Shown piece after piece: positions 1 through 6,838 of a DNA stretch of 20,601 bases (position 1 is the stretch's first letter; each line of letters starts with the position of its first letter). The notes beneath the pieces are model-generated. The model searched no databases. It was not told the DNA's origin and saw only the letters and a program-made list of their open reading frames with translations. The translations under genes were made by a program, and so were the position numbers. This stretch comes from Gammaproteobacteria bacterium. GTDB taxonomy: Bacteria; Pseudomonadota; Gammaproteobacteria; UBA6429. Where the stretch lies: NCBI GenBank assembly GCA_030635835.1, contig DAOVYB010000007.1:1-20601 (forward strand), written 5' to 3'.

Positions 1-1
1 T

Positions 2-556
2 AAAGATATGAATGCAGATCCTGCTACAACAATTCTTGATATTGATAAGTCTGTTACAGACTTTATTCGCAGCAATGCTTACACAACGGATCAATGGCCT
101 GCACCTTTAGCGGCAAGTTTGATTCCATGGATCGATGTCCCTCGTGATAGTGGCCAGACTAAAGAAGAATGGAAAGCACAGGTTGAAACCAACAAAATTT
201 TAGGTCGTTCAGGCAATCCTGTTCCAATTGATGGCTCATGTGTGCGTATTGGCGCAATGCGTTGTCATTCTCAAGCACTGACAATCAAAATGAAACAAAA
301 TGTACCCATGGATGAAATTAGCGACATGTTAGCGGGTCATAATGACTGGGTTAAAGTTGTCGCCAATGAACCCGAAGTAACAATTAAAGAACTGACTCCA
401 GCTGCAGTAACCGGTACCTTAACAGTACCCGTAGGCCGCATGCGTAAACTTTCAATGGGTGATGATTACTTATCAGCATTCACTGTAGGTGATCAACTGT
501 TGTGGGGTGCAGCAGAACCCCTGCGTCGTATGTTGCGGATTCTATTAGAAAGTTAA
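2..556 (+). CDS. asd: Aspartate-semialdehyde dehydrogenase, 3' half (5' end outside window)
   Basis: The enzyme reduces aspartyl phosphate to aspartate semialdehyde with NADPH in the cytoplasm. This is the branch point to lysine, diaminopimelate, threonine and methionine. The frame is open from the window edge, with the first full codon at base 2, so the Met at base 8 is internal. About 184 of the usual 370 residues are present. The fragment follows E. coli Asd closely from memory: [34 protein letters not shown] (carrying the catalytic His), [20 protein letters not shown] and the terminal [16 protein letters not shown]. The catalytic-Cys half lies upstream of the window. A second Asd-like gene follows after an inverted-repeat element, as in Pseudomonas-type genomes. 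The assignment is firm. Confidence 0.97.
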   Translation, partial: KDMNADPATTILDIDKSVTDFIRSNAYTTDQWPAPLAASLIPWIDVPRDSGQTKEEWKAQVETNKILGRSGNPVPIDGSCVRIGAMRCHSQALTIKMKQNVPMDEISDMLAGHNDWVKVVANEPEVTIKELTPAAVTGTLTVPVGRMRKLSMGDDYLSAFTVGDQLLWGAAEPLRRMLRILLES

Positions 557-565
557 AAAAGTTTC

Positions 566-707
566 ACCACAGAGGACACAGAGGTTCACAGAGAAAATCA
601 TTTCTTTGCTAATGAGTAACATTACTAAAGCGTTCTTAATTTTGTATTGGTATAAGCTTTAATTTGTTAATATTAAAGTCTCTGTGTACCTCCGTGTCCT
701 CTGTGGT
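566..707. repeat. Inverted pair of 29-bp CACAGAGG-type repeats, about 84-bp spacer
   Basis: The arms at 566-594 and 679-707 are reverse complements at 27 of 29 positions. Each arm is itself made of a roughly 9-nt unit, CACAGAGG plus one base, repeated about three times. The pair fills most of the gap between asd and its paralogue. The spacer is AT-rich and has no recognisable gene. I recall CACAGAGG-rich intergenic repeats from many bacterial genomes, so this is probably a dispersed, non-autonomous repeat. As RNA it could form a long stem. It lacks the T-run of a simple terminator, although seven or more A/T bases follow. Confidence 0.85.
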
Positions 708-733
708 AAAAAAAATATTATTTGGTGAAATAA

Positions 734-1756
734 ATGATTAAAGAAGTAGATATAGCGATTGTTGGTGCGACAACTTCTGTTGGCGAAACAATGCTTGAAG
801 TTTTAGAGGAACGTAAGTTTCCTGTTGGGCAAATTTATTTACTCGATAGTGATTCTTCAGCCGGCAGCCGTCTGGAATTCAGTGGTTATGCTTTAAAAAT
901 AGGGGATATTAGTACTTTTGATTTCTCTAGAGTACAAATTGCCTTTTTTGTTTCGACTGAAGAGCTGTCAAAAAACTATGTAGAAAAGGCATCTACTCAA
1001 GGATGTATTGTAATTGATCGCACTCCTGCATTCCGTAATGACAAAGATGTCCCTCTTGTTATTCCAGAAGTGAATGAAGATGCGATTGAAGACTTTAATA
1101 AGCGTAATATTATTTCAAGCCCAGGTTGTAACTCTATACAGATGTTAATGGCTTTAAAACCTATCTATGATGCAGTTGGCATTAAGCAAATTAATGTTTC
1201 GACTTATCAGTCCGTTTCAGGTTCGGGTAAAGAAGCGGCTGAAGAGCTGGCAGCACAAACGGCTGCATTGCTGAATTTCCGCGATGTAAAATGTAAAACT
1301 TACCCAAAACAAATTGCGTTTAATGTCTTACCACAAATTGGTGAGCTTCTTGATAATGGTTCCAGTGATGAAGAGATGAAACTGGTTTGGGAAACTCAAA
1401 AAGTTTTAAATGATGATTCAATCAGGGTAAATGCTACAGCTGTTCGTGTTCCCGTATTTATTGGACACGCTGCTGCGGTTCATATTGAAACTAATGAAAA
1501 AATTTCAGCGGCTAAAGTATGCGAACTATTACAACAAACTGCTGGTATTGAATTATTAAATGAACATCAAGCAGGTAGCTGGCCAACACAGGTAACGGAA
1601 GCTGCGGGTAATGATTTGGTCTATGTTGGACGGGTTCGTGAAGCTACCTCATCTAATAACGGAATAAATATGTGGGTAGTGACGGATAATATGCGTAAGG
1701 GAGCAGCAGTAAATGCTGTTCAAATTGCAGAAATTTTGGTAAAACTTTACATATAA
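734..1756 (+). CDS. usg: Aspartate-semialdehyde dehydrogenase paralogue (USG-1 / Asd2 type)
   Basis: This 340-residue protein belongs to the Asd family branch that includes E. coli Usg and the second Asd of Pseudomonas and Vibrio. The N-terminal NADP-binding loop is GATTSVG (residues 11-17, usually GATGAVG). The catalytic positions are all filled: Cys132 in SPGCNSIQ, Gln159 in TYQSVSG and His245 in RVPVFIGHAAAVH. E. coli Usg, from memory, has lost the cysteine, so this copy looks more enzyme-like. However, the usual Asn before the Cys is Gly here. The C-terminal part DNMRKGAAVNAVQIAE is typical of the family. It lies between asd and fimV, as in Pseudomonas. Whether it is a working second Asd or a paralogue with another role cannot be decided from sequence. 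Confidence 0.88.
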   Translation: MIKEVDIAIVGATTSVGETMLEVLEERKFPVGQIYLLDSDSSAGSRLEFSGYALKIGDISTFDFSRVQIAFFVSTEELSKNYVEKASTQGCIVIDRTPAFRNDKDVPLVIPEVNEDAIEDFNKRNIISSPGCNSIQMLMALKPIYDAVGIKQINVSTYQSVSGSGKEAAEELAAQTAALLNFRDVKCKTYPKQIAFNVLPQIGELLDNGSSDEEMKLVWETQKVLNDDSIRVNATAVRVPVFIGHAAAVHIETNEKISAAKVCELLQQTAGIELLNEHQAGSWPTQVTEAAGNDLVYVGRVREATSSNNGINMWVVTDNMRKGAAVNAVQIAEILVKLYI

Positions 1757-1790
1757 GCTATAGTTACTGCATACTTATAAAGAATTTTCG

Positions 1791-1843
1791 AGCTAATTTT
1801 AGGTAACTTATTGAAAAATAAGAAAATACACCTAAAATTAGCT
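1791..1843 (+). promoter_or_regulatory. Two-storey hairpin in the fimV leader
   Basis: A perfect 14-bp inverted repeat (1791-1804 and 1830-1843, AGCTAATTTTAGGT and its complement) encloses a second perfect 6-bp stem, CTTATT/AATAAG (1807-1812 and 1817-1822), with a GAAA tetraloop. The structure ends 8 nt before the GAGGG ribosome-binding site of fimV and has no following T-run. It therefore looks like a 5'-leader or processing structure rather than a terminator. Its function is unknown. Confidence 0.55.
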
Positions 1844-1863
1844 GTTGCGTTGAGGGACGCTAA

Positions 1864-4800
1864 ATGAAGTGGAGAGTTGTTATGCTGCGTAAGCTAGCCG
1901 TTTTTGTAATATCTGCTGGTCTAACGATGTCACCTATGTCGGTTCAGGCATTGGGATTTGGGGGAATTAAGTTAAAGTCCTCCTTAAATGAAAAATTGGA
2001 TGCTGAAGTTGGTTTATTATCAGCAAATGCAAACGATGTTCAGAGTTTGACTATTAATCTGGCAACGGAAGAAGCTTTTCTACGCTCCGGTATCGATCGA
2101 ACTGCACTTCATAATAAACTTAAATTTAAAGTTAAACAACGTGCCAATGGTGACTATTATATACATGTCACAACCACTGAAACGGTACGTGAACCTTTCA
2201 TGAATTTCCTTTTGGAAATGAATTGGAAAAATGGTCGTATGCTCCGCGAATACACCATGTTGATTGATCCTCCTGGTCGTGCACCTCAACAACGTTTTGC
2301 TGAATCTGCTCCTGTTGTTGCAGAAACAATTGCACCTGAAACAGTAACGACAGCTGAAGAAGAAACTGAACTTGCACTGGCAGAAGATATAGCACTTTCT
2401 CCATTTGTAGCGCCGGTCGTTGAAGATGAACCGGTGGCTGAAGCTGAATTAGAACCTGTTGCTGAGCCAGCTGCAGCAGTTGAAATTATTGAACCAGAAC
2501 AACCAATCGAAGAATTTTCGCCAACTGGAGAAGCTGTTGCAGAAGCAGCAGTTGAAGAGGCACCAGTTGAGGAAGCACCTGTTGAAGACACAGCAGCAGA
2601 AGTTGCTGTTACAGAAGAGGTTATGACCGAGCTTGAATCTATTGATGTTACCGCAGACGAAAGTAGTACCTTTGCAGGTGATGCAGTTTGGCCAAGTATT
2701 CCTTTATCAGCATTTAGTGAATCTGATGAACCGGTTGAGGTTGCTCCATCTGAAGAAGTGGTTGAATCGGGTGGTGAGCTAGGTGATTTGGATTATGGTA
2801 TTACTAAAGCGAATGATAATCTTTGGGATATTGCCGAGAAACTACGCCAAGGTGATGAAAGCGTTAGTATATATCAGGTCATGATGGCGTTGTTGCAAAG
2901 TAATCCGGATGCATTTGTTGATAACAATGTTCATCGTTTAAAAGTTGGTCATGTTTTACGTATTGACGATCCTTCACGTTTGAGCTCAATGAGTCGTAAA
3001 GAAGCAGCAAACTCTTTCATTCAGCAAACTGAGAACTGGAACAATTATCGCCAACAAATTGCAGAAGCTGCTGGTGTACAACCGATTGTGGCAGGAATTG
3101 ACACAACTGAAACTGAAACAGCTGCGACTGAAACAAGCGGTGAGCTAACATTATCATCTCCTGATGGTGAGAGTTTAACTGCTGGTGGTGGAGCTAATGA
3201 AGAAAGCCTGAATAATGATTTAGCAACAATGCAGGATCAACTCCGTCAGGCTAAATCTGATGCCGGTACCATGCGTTCACGTAATGTTGCTCTCAATGAT
3301 AAGCTTCAGACACTTGAAGATGAACTGAATCGTCTGCAACGTTCACTCTCTGTTAAAGATGATGAACTGGCAGCATTACAACAACAACTTTCCAGTCTAA
3401 ATCAGAAACCAGCAGCGGCTCCAGTTGTGGAACCAGCCCCGGTAGCAGCACCTGTTGTAAAAGAAAAACCAGTTGTTGCAGAAGAAGCACCTAAGCCTGA
3501 AGTAAAAGAACCTGCAAAACCGGAGGTCGCTAAACCTGCTGCAGAGCAAGTAAAACCTAAAACTAAAAAAGCACCGGTTGCACCAGTTATTCCAGAACCT
3601 CCTGCTCAAGAGCAAGACATTATGGATACGATTATGGGCGTTGTAGCTTCGGTTATCGCAACTGCAACAGGAATAATCGCAGGATTAAATTTAGGCAGTG
3701 ATACTTTACTATTTGTTGCTGCTCCTATCGTATTAGTTTTACTGATTATTGTTCTGATTGTGGTTAAGCGTCGCCGTCAGGGAGATAACTTCCAGGAAAG
3801 TATTCTCACTGGTGCAGCAACTGCTGCCGCAATGAATGGTGATGAAACTATTAGTGGTGATTCAACAACTTTCTCAGAAGAGTCTTCATTCTTAAGTGAC
3901 TTTGCAATGAGTGGTGCAAGTGCCATTGAAGCGGATGACAGTGAAGTTGATCCATTGACTGAAGCTGATGTCTTTATGGCATATGGCCGTTATGAAGCGG
4001 CAGAAGAACGTCTTAATGAAGCTGTGCAGAAAGAACCGACTCGTATGGAACTGCGTGCTAAATTGCTGGAGTTACATCATGCCACGCAAAATAAAACCGC
4101 GTTTGAATCATCGGCAGAAGACTTTTATGCCAGTCTGGGTGGAAACGAAGCAGAGAATCCACTATGGGCAAAAGTTGTTGGCCTCGGTCAGGAGATAGCT
4201 CCGGAAAATCCATTATTTAATCAGGGTGGTGCTGCAGATATTGCACCTGCAAATGGAGCAGCAGCAATCGATGATATTGGTCTGGGTATGACAGATAGCC
4301 AGGTGATGGATATTGGTTTAGAGACAGGTGTGTTTGAAGCTGCTGAGTTAAGTGGTTCAAGCGACGATATGGACTTCAATCTTGACCTGGGTGAAAGCAC
4401 TGACGCTGCAACAGAATCAGTTGATATGGATTTTAACTTAGACATGGGAACAACTGATGCAGCTGAAGAACCTGCCGCTGATGCTGGTGGTCTTGATTTT
4501 AATTTAGATATGGGAACAGCTGATGTTGCAGATGAAGAAGCTTCATCTGATTTAGATCTTAGCTTTGATATGGAAACAACAGAATCTGCTGATGATGGCG
4601 GATTAGATTTTAGTCTTGATATTGGTGGAGAAACAGAGACGGCAGATGCAGGTTTGGATTTTGATGCCGGATCTTTAGACTTAAATCTTGATGCTTCAGA
4701 TACTGCTGATGCAGATATTGGTGGTGGTGATGAAGTCGGCACAAAATTAGATCTCGCGAAAGCCTATATTGATATGAGTGATCCGGAAGGCGCACGTAGT

Positions 4801-4878
4801 ATTCTGGACGAGGTGATGGACGAGGGAAGCAGTACACAAAAAGAAGAAGCGCAATCGTTATTGGGACAGATTGCGTAA
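1864..4878 (+). CDS. fimV: FimV-family polar peptidoglycan-binding hub protein
   Basis: FimV is an inner-membrane, cell-pole protein that supports type IV pilus assembly and twitching in Pseudomonas. Domains in order: signal peptide (about residues 7-30, ending SVQA); a FimV N-terminal domain beginning LGFGGIKLKSSLNEKLDAEV; a long Glu/Pro/Ala-rich linker (about 140-300); a LysM-like FimV core (309-368, LW DIA and LKVGHVLRI); a coiled coil (446-514); a Pro/Lys-rich stretch; one membrane helix (615-634) followed by KRRR; a TPR-like cytoplasmic segment (696-785); six acidic DF-type repeats (835-945); and the FimV C-terminal domain (955-1004, TKLDLAKAYIDMSDPEGARSI). At 1004 residues it is normal for the family. 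Two starts are possible. ATG1864 has GAGGG 7 nt upstream. ATG1882 has GGAGAG 5 nt upstream and gives a tidier signal peptide. The product is the same after cleavage. Confidence 0.95.
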   Translation: MKWRVVMLRKLAVFVISAGLTMSPMSVQALGFGGIKLKSSLNEKLDAEVGLLSANANDVQSLTINLATEEAFLRSGIDRTALHNKLKFKVKQRANGDYYIHVTTTETVREPFMNFLLEMNWKNGRMLREYTMLIDPPGRAPQQRFAESAPVVAETIAPETVTTAEEETELALAEDIALSPFVAPVVEDEPVAEAELEPVAEPAAAVEIIEPEQPIEEFSPTGEAVAEAAVEEAPVEEAPVEDTAAEVAVTEEVMTELESIDVTADESSTFAGDAVWPSIPLSAFSESDEPVEVAPSEEVVESGGELGDLDYGITKANDNLWDIAEKLRQGDESVSIYQVMMALLQSNPDAFVDNNVHRLKVGHVLRIDDPSRLSSMSRKEAANSFIQQTENWNNYRQQIAEAAGVQPIVAGIDTTETETAATETSGELTLSSPDGESLTAGGGANEESLNNDLATMQDQLRQAKSDAGTMRSRNVALNDKLQTLEDELNRLQRSLSVKDDELAALQQQLSSLNQKPAAAPVVEPAPVAAPVVKEKPVVAEEAPKPEVKEPAKPEVAKPAAEQVKPKTKKAPVAPVIPEPPAQEQDIMDTIMGVVASVIATATGIIAGLNLGSDTLLFVAAPIVLVLLIIVLIVVKRRRQGDNFQESILTGAATAAAMNGDETISGDSTTFSEESSFLSDFAMSGASAIEADDSEVDPLTEADVFMAYGRYEAAEERLNEAVQKEPTRMELRAKLLELHHATQNKTAFESSAEDFYASLGGNEAENPLWAKVVGLGQEIAPENPLFNQGGAADIAPANGAAAIDDIGLGMTDSQVMDIGLETGVFEAAELSGSSDDMDFNLDLGESTDAATESVDMDFNLDMGTTDAAEEPAADAGGLDFNLDMGTADVADEEASSDLDLSFDMETTESADDGGLDFSLDIGGETETADAGLDFDAGSLDLNLDASDTADADIGGGDEVGTKLDLAKAYIDMSDPEGARSILDEVMDEGSSTQKEEAQSLLGQIA
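4366..4700 (+). repeat. Acidic DFNLDMG-type repeats inside fimV
   Basis: About six imperfect copies of a 16-22-residue unit occur here, with cores DMDFNLDLG, DMDFNLDMG, LDFNLDMG, DLSFDMET, LDFSLDIGG and LDFDAGSLDLNLD. They are separated by Thr/Ala/Glu/Asp-rich spacers. The segment is strongly negative with regularly spaced Phe and Leu/Met. It lies between the TPR-like part and the C-terminal domain, on the cytoplasmic side. Confidence 0.8.
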
Positions 4879-4888
4879 AGTACGACCG

Positions 4889-4966
4889 AGTTGATAGAGT
4901 TTTTATTTATAAAAACTTCCAACTTAATTTAAGGCCACACCATTTTGGTGTGGCTTTCTTGTTTTT
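4889..4966 (+). terminator. Strong rho-independent terminator after fimV, preceded by an AT hairpin
   Basis: The stem GCCACACCA/TGGTGTGGC (4934-4942 and 4946-4954) has a 3-nt loop. It is followed by the T-rich run TTTCTTGTTTTT (4955-4966). Upstream, a weaker hairpin has an 8-bp stem (4898-4905 and 4910-4917). Outer AGTTG/CAACT arms (4889-4893 and 4920-4924) extend it. The 9-bp GC-rich stem and T-run make termination likely. The truA start codon is only 20 nt further on. Confidence 0.88.
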
Positions 4967-4986
4967 AACCTGAAAGTATATTAATT

Positions 4987-5766
4987 ATGAGAATCGCACT
5001 TGGAATAGAATATGATGGCCGCGCATTTTGTGGTTGGCAGTTTCAGGATCATTCTCCTTCAGTACAGGAAGCTGTAGAAACTGCATTGACTAAAGTGGCC
5101 AATCACTTTGTACGTGTTGTATGTGCCGGTCGTACAGACACCGGTGTACATGCGACAGAGCAAGTAATTCATTTTGATACAGAGGTTATACGAGAGCCTT
5201 ATCAATGGATTAAAGGGGCTAACGCTAACTTACCTGATGGTGTCACAATCTTATGGGCACAGGAAGTGAGTGAAGATTTTCATGCCCGATTTAAAGCCTT
5301 TCGCCGTGCTTATCGCTATGTTATTTTTTCTCGTAACGTCCGTCCATCCTATTTAAATGGATTGGTAAGCTGGGATTATCGAAAACTTGATGAACAGCGT
5401 ATGCAGCAGGCGGCTAATTATTTAATTGGTGAACATGATTTTTCATCGTATCGGGCTCTTGGCTGTCAGGCAAAATCACCCGTGCGTACACTTCATCAAT
5501 TTGATATCACGCGACAGGGAAATTTTATTTTTCTTGATATTGAAGCCAATGCATTTTTACATCACATGGTGAGAAATATGGCCGGTGTTTTAATGACAAT
5601 TGGTGCCGGTGAGCAGGAGCCTGGTTGGGCGAAAGAAGTGTTAGAGCTAAAGGATCGTACATTAGGTGGAATCACGGCTCCACCTCATGGTTTGTATTTA
5701 GTGCGGGTTGATTACCCTGATGAATTTATTTTACCGCAACAGGTGAACCTGCCTTCATTTGCTTAA
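4987..5766 (+). CDS. truA: tRNA pseudouridine(38-40) synthase TruA
   Basis: TruA converts uridines 38-40 of the tRNA anticodon arm to pseudouridine in the cytoplasm. The 259-residue length is typical. The opening LGIEYDGRAFCGWQ, the catalytic-Asp motif AGRTDTGVHA (Asp51), the RAYRYVIFSR strand, the EHDFSSYRA segment and the FLHHMVRNMAGVL motif are all family signatures. The ribosome-binding site is weak (GAAAG at 4972-4976). The gene starts 20 nt after a strong terminator, which leaves no obvious room for its own promoter. It may therefore depend on readthrough from fimV or on a promoter overlapping the hairpin. In Pseudomonas trpF follows truA, but here it does not. Confidence 0.97.
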   Translation: MRIALGIEYDGRAFCGWQFQDHSPSVQEAVETALTKVANHFVRVVCAGRTDTGVHATEQVIHFDTEVIREPYQWIKGANANLPDGVTILWAQEVSEDFHARFKAFRRAYRYVIFSRNVRPSYLNGLVSWDYRKLDEQRMQQAANYLIGEHDFSSYRALGCQAKSPVRTLHQFDITRQGNFIFLDIEANAFLHHMVRNMAGVLMTIGAGEQEPGWAKEVLELKDRTLGGITAPPHGLYLVRVDYPDEFILPQQVNLPSFA

Positions 5767-6013
5767 TTTAAGTTAAGCAAACCTGACAATCTCCAATCGC
5801 AATATAAATATTTCTATATAGAAGCCGTACTTGTTTTTTTCTGCACTAAATACATAACCTCTCTAATAATAATGAATTAAAAGATAACAATCTTTAACAA
5901 TATTCAAGTTATAAGGATATTTTTAACTATGTATACTTTATATATAGAGTAGCTAATAAATTTAATGTTGTTTATTTTCTAATTTAATACAGATATATCA
6001 GGAAAATATAATT
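5767..6013. other. AT-rich intergenic region, truA to hydrolase
   Basis: This is a 247-bp gap with no plausible gene. An 18-nt near-palindrome starts at the truA stop (5761-5778, GCTTAA...TTAAGC), and a perfect 12-bp palindrome, TTCTATATAGAA, lies at 5812-5823. The latter could be a regulator site, but in such AT-rich DNA it could be chance. I find no convincing promoter hexamer pair. The hydrolase ribosome-binding site is AGGA at 6000-6003. Confidence 0.5.
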
Positions 6014-6838
6014 ATGACACAAAAGTTTATTGATATTGATGGTTATCAGATAGCTTATCACCGTAAGGGAAGTGGTCCGGTTGTCTTGCTTGTTCATGGT
6101 GTTGGTAGTTATTCATTCTTATGGGATGATATTATGCGGCAACTTGCAAAAGACTATGATGTAATAGCAGTTGATTTACTGGGCTGTGGTGCATCAGACA
6201 AGCCAGAAGAAGTTGATTATTCGATTGCTGCTCAGGCAAATATATTGATGTCGTTTATTGATAAACTTGAACTTGCCCCTTTGCATTTGGTTGGCCATGA
6301 TATCGGTGGTGGTGTTGTGCAACTGATGGCTGTTAAACGTCCTGAACAGATAGTGGATCTTACTATGATGAACCCGGTAGGTTATGATTACTGGCCTGTT
6401 CAGCCTATTACAACTATGCGACTTCCTGTTATACGTGGATTAACAGCTTCTGTAATGAACAGTAATATGTTACGCATGGTAATCCGTCGGGGTATTTTTA
6501 ATAAGCAACGTCTTACAAATGAACTTATGGATAAGTTTTGGCAACCATTTAAAACTATGGAAGGAAAAATAGGTTTTTTCCAGCTTATACGCAGTATTAA
6601 TAATCAGTTATTGTTAGATATTGTTGAACAGCTTCGCCAGCTGAAACTGCCAGTCTTGCTTGTTCGTGGAGACGCCGATGCCTACCTTAGTCAAAAAATA
6701 CTTCGTGATTTAAAAAATGATATTCCGGGAGCACGTCTTGAACATATTGCAAAAGCAGGACACTTTTTACAGATAGATGAGCCTGATATAGTTTCAGAAT
6801 TATTAAAAAAGTTTTTTATTGAAGAAAATAATGTCTGA
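6014..6838 (+). CDS. Alpha/beta hydrolase with Asp nucleophile
   Basis: A 274-residue soluble alpha/beta-hydrolase-fold protein. The oxyanion-hole motif is LVHGVGSYSFLW (residues 26-37). The nucleophile elbow is GHDIGG with Asp96 in the place usually held by serine. The probable acid is Asp222 (or Asp220) in VRGDADAYL, and the catalytic His is His250 in KAGHFLQIDEP. An Asp nucleophile in a GHDxGG elbow is characteristic of haloalkane dehalogenases and soluble epoxide hydrolases, but many uncharacterised relatives share it. The substrate is therefore unknown. No signal peptide is visible, so the protein is cytoplasmic. Its last codons overlap the start of the downstream histidine kinase gene, implying cotranslation and perhaps a joint signalling role. 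Confidence 0.9.
   Translation: MTQKFIDIDGYQIAYHRKGSGPVVLLVHGVGSYSFLWDDIMRQLAKDYDVIAVDLLGCGASDKPEEVDYSIAAQANILMSFIDKLELAPLHLVGHDIGGGVVQLMAVKRPEQIVDLTMMNPVGYDYWPVQPITTMRLPVIRGLTASVMNSNMLRMVIRRGIFNKQRLTNELMDKFWQPFKTMEGKIGFFQLIRSINNQLLLDIVEQLRQLKLPVLLVRGDADAYLSQKILRDLKNDIPGARLEHIAKAGHFLQIDEPDIVSELLKKFFIEENNV

Noticed and set aside
2286..2591. Open frame on the minus strand inside fimV, Ser/Ala/Thr-rich
   Set aside because: It is the mirror of the Glu/Pro/Ala-rich linker of fimV. It shows only low-complexity composition and no ribosome-binding site or domain.
4221..4742. Open frame on the minus strand opposite the fimV repeats
   Set aside because: It is a composition artefact of the acidic repeats, giving a Ser/Lys/Pro-rich translation without any recognisable motif.
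6819..6830. TTG start for the histidine kinase
   Set aside because: ATG6831 is a better start codon, sits at the typical overlap with the upstream stop, and adds no loss of any domain.
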